A stretch of 64,000 nucleotides of DNA from Nicotiana tabacum (taxonomy: Eukaryota > Streptophyta > Magnoliopsida > Solanales > Solanaceae): the NCBI RefSeq assembly GCF_000715075.1, contig NC_134101.1:193398103-193462102 (forward strand), written 5' to 3'. The notes under the pieces are model-generated. The model was not told where the DNA came from, did no database searches, and saw nothing but the letters and a program-made list of their open reading frames with translations. This document shows positions 22,901 to 34,873 of this stretch, one piece after another; within the stretch, counting starts at the first letter, position 1, and each line of letters begins with the position of its first letter. The position numbers and the translations under genes were made by a program.

Positions 22901-24205
22901 GTCCGTGATCAGCATGCTTACTGTAATATGATAGAAGAGGAACTCGACGGTGAGCCGTGGTTCCATGATATCAAAGAGTACATCAGGATGTGAGTATATC
23001 CGGTACAGGCCACTGGTGATCAGAAAAGAACGATTCGGCGATTGGCAAGCGGGTTTTTCTTTAGTGGAGGAGTGTTGTACAAAAGAACTCCAGACCTCGG
23101 GTTATTGAGATGCATGGATGCAAGACAGGCCACATCTATCATGATTGAGGTACATTCCGGAGTTTGTGGACCGCATATGAGTGGGTACGTTCTGGCAAAA
23201 AAGATTCTCCGAGCAGGTTATTATTGGCTCACTATGGAGCGGGATTGCATCAGTTTTGTGCGTAAATGTCATCAGTGCCAAGTGCATGGAGATTTGATTC
23301 ATTCTCCACCATCAGAACTACATACGATGTCCGCACCATGGCCTTTTGTTGCATGGGTCATAGATGTTATTGGGCCAATTGATCCAGCAGCGTCAAATGG
23401 GCACAGGTTTATTCTGGTAGCTATAGACTATTTTACCAAATGGGTGGAAGCTAAGACGTTCAAGTCTCTAACTAAGAAAGTTGTGGTCGACTTTGTGCAC
23501 TCAAATATCATCTGTCGGTTTGGGATTCCGAAGGTAATCATCACGGATAATGGGGCTAATCTTAATAGTCATTTGATGAAGGAGACATGTGAGCAGTTTA
23601 AGATTACCCATAGGCATTCTACTCCATACCGTCCCAAGGCAAATGGTGCGGTTGAAGCAGCCAATAAGAATATAAAGAAAATACTCCGGAAGATGGTTGA
23701 AGGGTCTAGACAGTGGCATGAGAAGTTACCTTTTGCATTGTTAGGGTACCGCACCACCGTTCGTACCTCGGTGGGGGCGACTCCTTATTCATTGGTGTAT
23801 GGCACCGAGGCAGTAATACCTGCAGAGGTGGAAATCCCGTCTCTGTGAATCATCACGGAGGCTGAGATCGATGATGATGAATGGATAAAAAACCGCCTCG
23901 AGCAGTTGAGTTTGATTGACGAGAAGAGATTGACATCAGTGTGTCATGGTCAACTATACTAGCAAAGAATGGCAAGAGCGTACAACAAGAAAGTGCGTCC
24001 GAGGAAGTTTGAAGCTGGACAGTTAGTGCTGAGACGTATTCTGCCTCATTGGGCTGAAGCAAAAGAAAAATTCGCCCCAAACTGGCAGGGGCCATTTGTT
24101 GTAACTAGAGTGTTGTCTAATGGTGCACTATATCTGACAGACATAGAAGGAAAATGTGTAGAAATGACCATCAATTACGATGCGGTCAAGAGATACTATG
24201 TATGA
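22901..24205 (+). pseudogene. pol: Element B integrase
   Basis: The zinc-binding N-terminus has HSGVCGPH and CHQC. The core catalytic residues are Asp in VIDVIGPID (codon 23363), Asp in IITDNGA (23546) and Glu in NGAVEAANK (23654), with 35 residues between the last two, the canonical D,D-35-E. The C-terminal part (LVLRRILPHW, KFAPNWQGPFVV, ending VKRYYV) is a GPY/F-type tail without a chromodomain. Nonsense codons are at 22991-22993, 23846-23848 (CGA to TGA) and 23960-23962 (CAG to TAG); there are no frameshifts. Confidence 0.92.
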
Positions 24206-24535
24206 TTCTTTATTCTGAATGTACTTGTTTGTATTTGGCACCTTTTAAAGATTGAAATGACGAAGGCGTTTTGTTCTGCTATCCAAACACTTTATCCCTT
24301 GTTATCCACTTTGATCCTTAATTGTTTTCGTTCATACCCCTCTTTTGGAATCAACGGCACAATCAGGAAACGCAGGTGCCGGATATCAAAAAAAAAGGGG
24401 AAAAAGAAAAAAAAAAGAAGAAAGAAAAAGAAAGAAAAGAAAGGAAAAGAAAGAAAAGAAAGGAAAACTGAGGAAGGAAAAGAAAGAAAAACAGAAAGAA
24501 AGAAGAGAAACATAACAACGTAGTCTCTATGAAGT

Positions 24536-24594
24536 GAACTACGTTCGACTTAATCCCGAAAGGGTACGTAGGCAGCCTCTCTGAGGTTCAGTCA
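24536..24594 (+). other. Border hairpin module, copy 4 (B, after integrase)
   Basis: The outer stem is CTACG (24539-24543) with CGTAG (24567-24571). The inner stem is CCC (24555-24557) with GGG (24562-24564) closed by a GAAA tetraloop. The second hairpin is CCTC (24576-24579) with GAGG (24583-24586). It follows the purine tract directly. Confidence 0.75.
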
Positions 24595-24867
24595 TACCAA
24601 AATAAAACTCAAAAGTCCCCAATCAAGAAACTGGGGTAAACGTTGTGATTGTTGCGAAATATTGGATTCCGAAAGCTATAATTATTAACCCATTTTGAAT
24701 TGATTTGAGCCTTTTATACCTTTCTTTCTAACCCAATCCAAAAGCCTACATTACGGTCCAAAGAAAGACCTCCTGATCAGTTTTTGAGAAATGTCAAGTT
24801 GAGCAGGTAGAAGTAACTCATGATAGGGGCAACACTCTGGTTCAAGCGAGAAAAACAAAGTAATAAT

Positions 24868-24990
24868 GAGAGAGTCTTATTGGTGAAAACCTTCACAGGC
24901 ATCATAAGGCGATGGGAGCTGAGAGAAAAAATAAATGAGAGAGTCTTATTGGTGAAAAACCCTCGCGGGCACCTTGAGGCGAAAGCGAGT
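24868..24990 (+). repeat. Short tandem repeat shared by A, B and C
   Basis: Two units contain AATGAGAGAGTCTTATTGGT followed by GAAAACC and a gcgggcacc-type segment, then ggcga. Related units are at 37540-37680 in A and, on the minus strand, at 59022-59205 in C. A third, degenerate unit follows at about 25000-25050. Confidence 0.75.
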
Positions 24991-25884
24991 TGGAAATGGT
25001 TAATTGGCAAAAGGTTTGTGGGTGGAAAACTGTTTCGCGGCACCGCAGGATGAACAAAGTTAAGGTTTGGGTAAAGTAGTCAAGTGATGGATATTCTAGG
25101 GAAACAAAGTATGGTAATTGAAAGCTGGTTAGTTGGACAGATTGGGCCGATTAATCCAAAATGCATGTCATGACCATTGGTACCAGTTGTTCCGCTCAGA
25201 TAAGTTTCCTTCTCTTTTTAAGCAATCATCTGATTTTGGATTCTTCTTATCCCAAAGTCAAAAATCATTGCATTTCATTTTCTTTTGAGGGTTTTATCTA
25301 GTTAAGATGTGTCAAGTGCCAGTTTTGTTCAATGCAAGCAAAAAGGACTTCAAAGCTCACTATTACCTTCCAGAAATGGTAAAGCATAATGTTGTTAGAG
25401 CATGCCAACAGTAACATGATGTAAAATGGAATATGGGGAGTCGCAGAAAGTTTCATCGGTGGAATAATTGGAAATGTTGTGGGAAATGTAAAGGTTCAGA
25501 CAAAGGGGTTGTAGGTATGAAACAACAGTAGGGGTACAATTCATTCGGGTTGTCAAAGGTTGGGGAATGGGGAAGGTCAGTCAGAAAATCAAGCGGTTCA
25601 CGGTCAGTTCGAGGAAGCCAGTCAACATAAAGCAAGGCAGTGGAAGGATTTCGCAACAAGAATTCCATCAACTAACCACCATTTTAAACTAACGAAATTT
25701 GCTTTGATTGAAACAGGGGCAGAAAAGTTGTCTGTTCAAGAGGAATTCTCCATGAGGGAAAATCAAGAAGTAATCAGGTTTGACTGCAAGTAAGGTACGG
25801 TTAAAACACAGGATAATGAGGAGTAACATAGGAATGTAGGGTAGTCTCAAAGCTTGCATGTTTAGGACAAAAGTTTTTAGTTCT

Positions 25885-26875
25885 AAAGTGGGGAGCCCGC
25901 CCCGATAACAGAGGAATACATTTCAGTCTTTAATTTTATTTTTTGAAGTGGGGATCCCGCCCCGATAACAGAGCAATACATTTAAGTCTTTAAATTTTAA
26001 GTTTGGTTAGTCTTTAAATTTCAAGTATTGAAGTCAGGAGCCCGCCTGGAGAATGGAGGTTGTTATATTTTAAGTTGTAGTTGAAGTCAGGAGCCCGCCT
26101 GGAGAATGGAGGTTGTTATATTTTAAGTTGTAGATGAAGTCATGAGCCCGCCTGGAGAATGGAGGTATTAAAAATTTTTAAGTAGTCGAAGTCAGGAGCC
26201 CGCCTGGATAATGGAGGTTGTTATATTTTAAGTTGTAGTCGAAGTCAGGAGTCCGCCTGGAGAACAGAGACATTCAATTTCAAAATTCAGAAGTCAGGAG
26301 TCCGCCTGGAGAACAGAGACATGCAATTTCAAAATTCAGAAGTCATGAACCCGCTTGGAGAATGGAGGTATTAAATTTTTAAGTAGTCGAAGTCAGGAGC
26401 CCGCCTGGAGAATGGAGGAGTTAAAATTTTAAGCAGTCGAAATGAGGAGCCCGCCTGGAGAATGGAGGTATTAAATTTTAAGTAGTCGAAATCAGGATCC
26501 TGCCTGGAGAATGGAGGTATTAAACTTTAAGTAGTCGAAATTAGGATCCCGCCTGGAGAATGGAGGTATTAAATTTTTAAGTAGTCAAAGTCAGGAGCCC
26601 GCCTGGAGAATGGAGGTATTAAAATTTTTAAGTAGTTGAAGTCAGGAGCTCGCCTGGAGAATTGAGGTTGTTATATTTTAAGTTGTAGTTGAAGTCAGGA
26701 ATCCGCCTGGAGAATAGAGGTATTACAATTCAAGTTTTAAATTCTCATCCAGTAACATGTTTGTGTTGTGAAGTCAGGAGCCCGCCTGGATAACAGAGGA
26801 ATACATACAGTTCAAGTTTCAGAAGTTGGGAGCCCGCCCAGATAACAGAGGAATACATTCAAGTTCAAGTTTATT
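25885..26875 (+). repeat. B 3' tandem array of hairpin units, about 18 copies
   Basis: Units of about 50-60 bp (some longer) are built on AAGTCAGGAGCCCGCCTGGA, then gaatggagg and an AT-rich spacer. CAGG and CCTG can pair around AGCCCG. The first two units read GGGG...CCCC and a late one TGGG...CCCA (26827-26840), so pairing is kept while sequence changes. Variable tandem arrays in this position are a known Ogre feature and a proposed source of satellites. Confidence 0.9.
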
Positions 26876-27114
26876 CAAGTCCCGCAAGTTGAAGAGAAGG
26901 AACGACATCTTAGTTAGCAATCTGGAGTAGCAACGATGGATTTCATCAGAGGAACGCAAGACGATAAGGAAGTACAAGAACAAGTTTGAAAATTTTAGAC
27001 AGGATCTTGTAATTCATAGTTCATATCTTAGTCTAACTTCTTTTATTTTTGACACAGTGTAATAAGGGAGGTCAGCAAGCAGCAGCAACAACAATCGCAG
27101 TGAAATCACAGCTC

Positions 27115-27205
27115 CTGGTAGTCCCAGCTACCAGACATTCCCGAACTACACTGACTTGATTCCTGTTTAGCCCAGGATATGTAGGCAACCTCTGAAGCAG
27201 GGTGC
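27115..27205 (+). other. Border hairpin module, copy 5 (B, before PPT)
   Basis: A perfect 7-bp hairpin CTGGTAG/CTACCAG (27115-27134) comes first. The module follows: outer CTACA (27146-27150) with TGTAG (27180-27184), inner TCCTG (27161-27165) with CAGGA (27173-27177). The outer pair changes from G-C to A-T relative to copies 3 and 4. Confidence 0.75.
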
Positions 27206-27306
27206 GATCAAACTTTTCAAAAATGCTTCACACGGAATATGTGAACGGGCAAATATCCCTCGTATCCGCTCACTTGTCTTTGCATGAAAACTCTTCGTGT
27301 TTCCAG

Positions 27307-27320
27307 GCAAAGAGGGGCAG
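27307..27320 (+). other. Polypurine tract of B
   Basis: GCAAAGAGGGGCAG ends one base before the 3' LTR. The identical 14-mer precedes the A 3' LTR (39571-39584) and the C 3' LTR (56733-56746, minus). It primes plus-strand synthesis in LTR retrotransposons. Confidence 0.85.
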
Positions 27321-27321
27321 C

Positions 27322-30300
27322 TGTGAGCACGTGATTTTTTCCCTATGCAAATTATTCCCAAAATTCAAATAAAACAATTTCCTTGTTATTTTTCAAATTT
27401 TGTTGAATTTTGTGTCATTTTCTTAAGTGTTGCATTTTATTTGTGCATGATAATTCTTATGAAAATAAATAAAATACATTTGCATTTGCATTTAATTTCC
27501 TATTTTAGTATTAATTAGGAATTAAATTGTTTTAGAATAAGATATGAAGAAAATGACAAAAAATAGTTCACTTTAGCATTTTTATTGTTTTAATTGTGAA
27601 ATTGTCACAAAATAGTTTTAAAGTAATTTTAGGCATCAATTAGTTTAGTTTAATTTTTAATTTTTGCAATCTTTAAAAATCAGAAAATTAGTAACAAAAA
27701 TGAGGTGGAAAATAAGGAGGAATTAATTGGGAAAAATCAAAATAAAGAGAGAAAATAATTGAAAAAAGGAAAATAAAAGAAATTACAAGGGAAAGGAGGG
27801 TCTTGGGAAAATAACCAGAACTGGCCGTTCTTGGTCAAAATTGCTTGGCCCAATTTATTCCATAACCCAAAATAAATCCGGACCAGTTTGAGCCCAAAAA
27901 ATGCTAACCTGGTCCGCCCCTTCTCTTTAATTAAACGGCGTCGTTTCCCTTCCCCCATTTGATCTGAGTCATCCATTCATCATAATCCAACGGTCCACAA
28001 TCATTTCCCTATCTCCTTATAACTGTCTGTAGCCAAGTCAAATCCTAGAGATAGACAGCTTCTTCCTCGTACCATCTCCAAGCCTCGCCGCAACCCCCCC
28101 TCCCGCCGGCGAACACGACCTATGCCGTTGACCACCAAAATTTCACCATAAATTCTCCTTCCCCACCTCTTTCCGACCCTCATGGTCATCTCCCTCGAAT
28201 CTTTCCGTATCTCCTCGAATCTTCGATGGAAGATTTTCCGGCAAAATCGTCACCTGTGCCAAACAACCCCAAATTGACACCCTGTGACCGCCGGAACCTC
28301 CCCTACCCAATACCCATACCCGTTTGTCTCGAATCTTCCTAGAGCAATTTGAATATTAATTTTAAGGTTTCCGACCAAAACCCTCAGGCAAAGTCTCTAC
28401 GATTTCAGACCTTAATAACGTTAACCATGGATGTTTTATGAAAACACATGGTTAGGGATATTACGGGTCAGAAATTTTGGAATATTTGACGCAACAACCT
28501 TTGGCCAATGCCCTGTGTTATCGATGAGTTCTCTTGTCCTTCTTTTATTATTCGCATTCTTTAAAGTTAGTTTCCTGTAATTCGTGCATCATCGCAATGT
28601 TCTAGTTTTGTAGTTTTATTTTTCGATTAGTTTAGCTTGGAATTTCTGCCCGTTCTTGAATTTTCTTTGCTTGCTAACATGTGATTTCTTTTGGTTATAG
28701 AGATTCTGTTCATTTTCTTAAACTGATAGCAATAGTTTTAAATCTGGGGTTCTTTAGTTAATTTCGATTCAAGAGTTCTATTTTGGTTTTAGTTGAATAA
28801 TTCTCAGATTGTGTTAGCTCACCATAGTTAGTTAACCAGGGTTAATAATCTAGGGTAAAAAGGATGAATTTAGTTAGTAATTTTCAGAAAACAAGAAGGG
28901 TAATATGGGTAATTCAACATAAGGAGTCTGATAGTAACTGAAAATGGAACTCCCTAGGGCCTTCTAGATGGGGTTCTAAATGGAAATTCAAAAATAGGTG
29001 CAGTGACTTGAGTAACAAGTTAGGAAATAAGGGGTTAATCAGTTAAAAAGTAAAATAACGGAGGGACTAAGGTGTTATAATTGAAGCCTAAAATTTGCAG
29101 CTCTTTTTCCTATAAAAGGGCACGAGTAGCGCCTGAATGGGGGGTTCCTTTTCAGCCTAAAAAATTCCCTCTAGAATCATTCTTCAAGTCTCCAGATCTG
29201 AAAGTTTCAAATTGGAGCTCAAAATTACTTCTAGATCTTAGTTTTATACAAAAAAAAACAATAGAAAGTTTAATAAAAACAAAAACTAAAAATAGTCACT
29301 GCTTCATTGGGATTTACAGTTCTATTTCAAGTTTTCCAGGTTTCCAGTTTGGTATTCGAGATTTCAGAGGCAAATAAATTGATTTCGAGTGGGTTTAGAT
29401 CCGATTAGGCTAGGTTTGATCGAGCTTGGTTTTTGCAGAAGGTGTTGGGTGTTCTGGATAATTTTCGAGGTTTTTGGGTCTGTTTTGGAACTGATTTGAA
29501 TCTGATCTCTCATTTTTTGGCTGATTTCAAACCTTTTCTGGGCTATGACTTGATTCCCTGGGTTGTGCATTGTTGTTGTTTGCATATATGTTGGTTTGTT
29601 GTTGTATTGCTGCTGCTGATCTTTTTCTTCTGTTACATATTCCATTTCCAGGTACCATTTTTGAACTCGCTGCCATGTAACTGAACTTTAAGTTAGAATA
29701 AAGAAGTTTCATCAATTCTATGTGTCAATGAATGCCTCCTGTTGATTGTTAGAACTTAGTTATTTTTGTGGTAGTTATATTGACATTACATAAGGCTGAT
29801 GATTTTGTTGTAGTACTTGGCTATATAATGGGGACATTTACAGCCTGTTTAGAACTATTTTAATTGGAGTTTATATTGGACTGTTTGGACTGTATTAACT
29901 AGACCTCGAATTTGAATTAGTTGAATTGTTAAACTCTGGAACCTGCAGCTTCAATGAAGCGTAACTGAACTTGTGTGTTAATCATAGCTAGACGAAATCA
30001 TCAAAAATAGAATCAGTTTGCCATTGTTAGTCGTTATTTCCAGCTTGTTGTTCACTTAGTATAAATGAGTTGGTCATTGTTTCAAGTCTGCGTAAGTAGT
30101 AAAATATGATACTAACCTCATGTTTACATAATTAATTTGTAATGACCTGGATTGCTTAATTCAAAACAATTGGTCCATGTTGTATTTGTAAATCACGTTC
30201 CATTTGGGATTTCAAATTAATAGTATTGGAGAATTCAAGTTAAAGTCAGTAGGTAAAATAACTGGAATTAAAATTCAGTCACTTAACGTTTGGTGCATTT

Positions 30301-31435
30301 GGACCCGTTGAGAATCAATTTCAGTAGGTGTTCTCATCTATTTGGGCTATCAGATCTCCTAGGCGCCTTTAGGCCTTGTTACTTGAGTTGAAGGCCCAGG
30401 TCCTGTCATAAGTATTTGTCTATTTGGACCTGGGCCAAGCTTCACTGGTCTACCCTCCGTCTAGTGTGAATTGATGTCAGGTCCAATATATTGGTTGGTT
30501 GAAATTTTGTCTTGCCCGCATGTGTCATTTGCTTCGGGCTCCTTGGGCCCAAGACTGAAATGGCCACTGATTCATTAGAACTTAAATGACAGGCTATGGG
30601 CTTTAAGTTAGGTAGCGGGTTCAAGCTAAGAGGTTCGTCCTTTTGTTTGGACCCGAACTTGAACTCGAAACCCGGACTTTGATGTTAACCAATTAGGATC
30701 TTTTCTTTTTCTTTTAGAAACAAAAAAAAATAGAAAAATATAGTCGCTCTTAGGTTTACCCTTTAAAATAAAATGAGATGAGCCTCGCTCAAGAAAATAC
30801 AAAATGCGGGGCCCTCAATAATTGGTTATCGAAATACTTAGAAATTCGGGACGGGCCGTTTAGCGAATTTCGCGGCCTTCCCAAAAGATAATGACACGTT
30901 AGACACTTTAGACGCGATTTTAATAAAATTACCTTCTTAAGTTCGGGTGTGCTTTTCATGTGACCCAAATCCAAATCCCAAAACGTTGAATAGAGTGTGT
31001 TTAGGATTGCGGGTGCATTTCATGTGACGCGATTCGAAGGCACGCCTTAAACGACGTTCACTTTTTCTTAAATAAATACATGTTGAATAAAAGCGGTTAA
31101 AAGTAAAATTGGCACATAGGCTCTTCATGTGATAAAATCGAATAAAAAGCTAAATGCAACAGTTAAGCGACCGTGCTAAAACCACGGAACTTGGGAATGC
31201 CTAACACCTTCTCCCCGGTTAACAGAATTCCTTACTCGGATTTCTGGTTCGCGGACTGTTAACAGAGTCAATAATTTCCTCGAATCGGGATTCAACCGGT
31301 GACTTGGGACACCATAAATCTCCCAAGTGGTGACTCTGAATCTCTTAATAAATAAATCCCGTCTCGATTGACCTTTAATTGAAAAAACTCCTTATACACC
31401 CTCCCCGGGGTGTAGTGCCAAAAGGAGGTGTGACA
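27322..31435 (+). repeat. Element B 3' LTR
   Basis: It is 4,114 bp and collinear with the 5' copy but lacks S1. The TATA box is at 29111-29117, AAACGGCGTCGTTT at 27933-27946, and the U5 hairpin near 31304-31330. The terminal GGAGGTGTGACA is followed by the ggctc duplication. Confidence 0.95.
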
Positions 31436-31440
31436 GGCTC
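31436..31440. repeat. Target site duplication of B, right copy
   Basis: ggctc matches 5483-5487. The A gag frame resumes immediately with APPSKQ-type sequence homologous to the B gag. Confidence 0.95.
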
Positions 31441-32980
31441 CTCCATCCAAACAAGTCTCATACCCTCCTCCACCAATCACTCCTGTTTTTGTGGCACCTC
31501 CGCCTGCTACCCTACACCGATCCCCCAGTGAACCTCTGTTCCAGACGCACGATAACCAGTATTACCCCCCTGAGCCTACCTTCAAAGTTCCAGAACCCTA
31601 CTCTCATACCCCTCATCTTGATCTGACGGCAGGCACCGAGAAGCCGCCCAAAAACCCTGAGCAGGAGGAGATGATCAGAAAGGTCAAAATCCTGGAGCAA
31701 TCATTCCGAGACATGAGGGGGTTAGGGGGCCAAGTAAGTGTGGCCTAAAAGATTTATGTATGTTCCCAGATATTCAGTTACCGACCGGGTTCAAGATGCC
31801 TAAGTTTGATTTGTACGACGGGTATGGCGACCCAGTAGCACATTTAAGGGGATTTTGTAGCAACATGAGAGGAGTATGAGGGAGAGATGAATTGTTGATG
31901 GCATATTTCAGCCAAAGTTTGAGCGGATCGGCGTTGGAATGGTACACTAGACAAGACCATAGCAGGTGGTACACCTGGGATGACTTGGCCCAAGTCTTCC
32001 CCTGTCAGTTTCAATACAATCTTGAAATCATCCCAGATCGACTGTCATTGACAAAGATCGAGAAGAAGCCCAGTGAGAGCTTTCGAGAATATGGGTTCCG
32101 TTGGAGAGAGCAAGCGTCGAGGGTTGACCCTCCGATGAAAGAGAGTGAAAAGGTTGATTATTTCTTGCAGGCTTTGGAGCCCACCTATTTTGGTCATTTG
32201 GTGTCAGCAGTGGGCAAGTCCTTTAATGAAGTCGTGAAAATGGGAGGCATGGTTGAGGAGGGACTCAAATCCAATATGATCATAAGTTATTTAGCAATCA
32301 AAGCAACCACCCAAGCCATTCAAAACGGCACTGGGGGTGTGCTTGGGAAGAAGAAGAAAGAAGAGGTTGCAACTGTCGAATCCGGAACATGGTCCAGGTC
32401 TAGAAGCCCTTAACCCTATTACAACCAACCCAGAACCCACCACCCAATTATCCGTATACCCCATATGGCCCTCCTCAACACTATTATCCACCACAAGAGC
32501 AACATTTTTCCATCCACCATGCCCAAACTTATACCCAGCCTCCGGCTCATGCACAATGGCGTGCGTCGGCTCCCCAAAACACATACCCAGCTCCACAAAA
32601 CACATATCCACACCCGAGGGCTTATAGGCCAGGATCCGGCTTCCACCCAAACCAAGCTTTCAGAAACGAGAGAATACAGAAACAGAAAACATTCACTCCG
32701 CTGGGAGAATCCTATACCACTCTTTTCCATAAACTGAGGCAGTTAGGCCTGTTGAACCCGGTTGAGGCCAAAATGCCAAATCCCCTTCCTAGAAATATGG
32801 ACCATTCAGTGAGCTGTGAGTATTGTTCAGGGGCTCCCGGACATGATACTGAGAAATGTTGGAGATTGAAAACTGCTGTGCAAGAGCTTATTGACACAAA
32901 CAGGATCGAGGTTCAGGCCTCGGAGGCACCCAATATCAACCACAACCCGTTGCCAGCGCATCATGAGGCCAACATGATTG
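31437..32980 (+). pseudogene. gag: Element A gag, C-terminal part
   Basis: This is the capsid core, with KMPKFDLYDGYGDPVAHLRG-like sequence, SGSALEWYTRQDH and ESFREYGFRWREQA, then a proline/glutamine/tyrosine-rich linker. The C-terminal SCEYCSGAPGHDTEKC is a zinc-knuckle-like motif (C-X2-C-X5-H-X4-C). Breaks are 1-nt deletions near 31745 and 32447 and nonsense codons at 31877-31879 and 32411-32413. It is separated from its N-terminus by element B. Confidence 0.88.
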
Positions 32981-34693
32981 AACTGATACATAAGGGAGCA
33001 GAGCTTAAGAAGCCCTTACAGACGATCATGATGATCCATTCTAGCAAAGCAAAGTGAATGAAAAGTCAGCTAGTGTGAAACCAGCGGTTCAGTTGAAAAG
33101 AATAGACAACAAGCCAATTGTGGTGATGGGGAAAGGATCGTCCATTGTTGCGAAGAAACCAGAGCAGATCAAGGTAGTGGTTCGGGGAGTATCAAGCACA
33201 CCTGCGGTAGTCGTGAAGGGGGCTCACATAGAACCAGTTATCATAAAGCCAGTAACCCAGTTACTAGTAATTGACAGTAAAGCCATTCCGTGGAAGTATG
33301 AACAGGTAGTTGTGACCTACAAGGGGAAGGAAATCAAAGAGGAAGTCTGTGAAACACAAGGTTTAACTCGCTCGGGACGTTGTTTTGCTCCCGAAGAGTT
33401 GAGAAAGGCCAAGGCTCCCAAGAAAAATCCGGTGCTAGTTAAGAAAGCAATTACGGAGGAAGAGGCAGAAGAGTTTTTGAAAAAGATGAAAGTGCAAGAT
33501 TATTCTATTGTTGAGCAGCTAAGGTAAACACCAGCCCAAATCTCATTGCTTTCATTGCTTATCCACTCGGATGAACATCGTCGGGCTCTGATGAAGATAT
33601 TGAACAAAGCTCATGTCTTCGATAAAATTTCAGTGAATCATTTGGAGAAAATCTCGAACAAAATCTTTGAGGTAAACAGAGTGACATTTTCTGATGATGA
33701 ATTGCCCGTGGAGGGTACAGAGCATAATAGAGCTCTTTATTTGACCGTGAAATGTGAAGATTCGGTAGTCACTTGAGTATTGATTGATAATGGGTCCAGT
33801 GACAATATCTGTCCTTTGTCTACATTGAACAAGTTGAAGGTTGATGATGACAGAATTCATAAGAATAACATCTGCGTTCGAGGGTTTGATGGTGGTGGTA
33901 CAGACACAGTGGGCGACATCGTACTTGAATTGACAATTGGGTCGGTCGAGTTCACCATGGAGTTTCAGGTGTTAGATGTGGCAGTGTCTTATAATCTTCT
34001 GTTGGGGCGACCATGGATCCACGCTGCCAAAGCGGTGCCTTCTACACTACATCAGATGGTTAAATTCGAGTGGGATGGACAAGAGATCGTAGTACATGGG
34101 GAAGACAACATAAGCACTGTAAGTGATGCCATTGTACCCTTCATAGAGACTGATGATGATAAGGGGTCGTGGGTTTACCAGGTTTTCGACACAGTCTTGG
34201 TAGAAAAGGTTCCTGAAGGGAAAAGCGTCCCAGTCCCTAAAATAACAGTTGTAACTGTCATGGTAGCCTCTGAAATGTTGAAAAACGGGTTTGTACCAGG
34301 CAAAGGGTTGGGTGCTGATTTGCAAGGTATTGTTCAGCCAGTTTATTTGCCCAAGAATCTGGATACCTTTGGGTTGGGGTTCAAGCCTATGGCGGCGGAT
34401 GTGAGACGAGCCCGCAAGATGAAGAAAAGATTCTGGGTTCTTCCCAAACCAATTCCACGTCTGTCCAGGTCCTTTGTCAGGCCAAGTAGCGGGAAGCAAT
34501 TATTGGCAAAGGTGTCTGGTCCACTGATTGGTGCGGATGGGAACTTGGAGAAAGGGCTTGAGAGGGTATTTGCTGGGGTGAACATGGTTGAGGCCGGGGA
34601 AGGGTCGAGCAAAGCAGATATACAGTACATCGGGCCACGTGCTAAGGTCAACAACTGTGAAGCCACTTCTCTTCCATCTCAAAGGGAGTCGCG
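32981..34693 (+). pseudogene. pro: Element A protease and G-patch
   Basis: It continues gag after a 1-nt deletion near 33055. The protease motif VLIDNGSSDNIC starts at about 33780. A nonsense TGA immediately precedes it (33774-33776), and a TAA is at 33525-33527. The protease end LGRPWIHAAKAVPSTLHQM is intact. The G-patch segment NGFVPGKGLGADLQ to FGLGFKP is at about 34280-34386. The frame ends at TAG 34695-34697, inside the presumed intron. Confidence 0.85.
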
Positions 34694-34873
34694 GTAGTGG
34701 GTTTTGTTTTCCTTTTGTTCACCTGGATTTTTCCAGGGTTTGTAATTCAGTTACTATGTTCCGTCTGTTTGGATGAGTTAAAACCCTGTTATCTTTACAT
34801 TCAATGAAATGCAATTCCTTTTCTTTCTTAATTCCTAATTTTGTTTCCATTTTTTCTTTTCTTTTCTATACAG
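34694..34873 (+). other. Candidate intron of A
   Basis: It has the same borders as in B: GTAGTG at the start and TATACAG at the end, 180 nt. In A one T is missing after the acceptor (seven bases before ATGCTG against eight in B), so the spliced product would be out of frame, consistent with decay. Confidence 0.55.

Larger units (their letters stand above)
24206..25884 (+). other. B 3' non-coding region, first part
   Basis: There is no convincing gene. It contains a homopurine tract (about 24388-24520), the border hairpin module (24536-24594), a two-copy short repeat (24868-24990), and a stretch shared with A (25130-25290 against 37830-37960). ORFs here are low complexity or short. Confidence 0.7.
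5488..31435 (+). mobile_element. Element B: complete Ogre/Tat-type retrotransposon nested in A gag
   Basis: B has both LTRs, PBS, leader, ORF1, gag-protease, intron, RT-RNase H-integrase, 3' arrays and PPT, bounded by ggctc duplications. Without the S1 insertion it is about 21.8 kb, within the known size range of Ogre elements. LTRs differ by about 7 of 270 bases in one stretch compared by eye (11253 onward against 28934 onward). The coding frames are almost free of indels (one 1-nt insertion in gag) but hold twelve nonsense codons, so it is defective now. Confidence 0.95.

Noticed and set aside
24257..24523. Lysine/glutamate-rich ORF after the B integrase
   Set aside because: It is generated by the homopurine tract and is not conserved as protein in A or C.
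25885..26875. Regularly spaced repeats that could suggest a CRISPR array
   Set aside because: Units are degenerate, spacers are also repeated, the context is a plant retrotransposon 3' region, and there are no cas genes.
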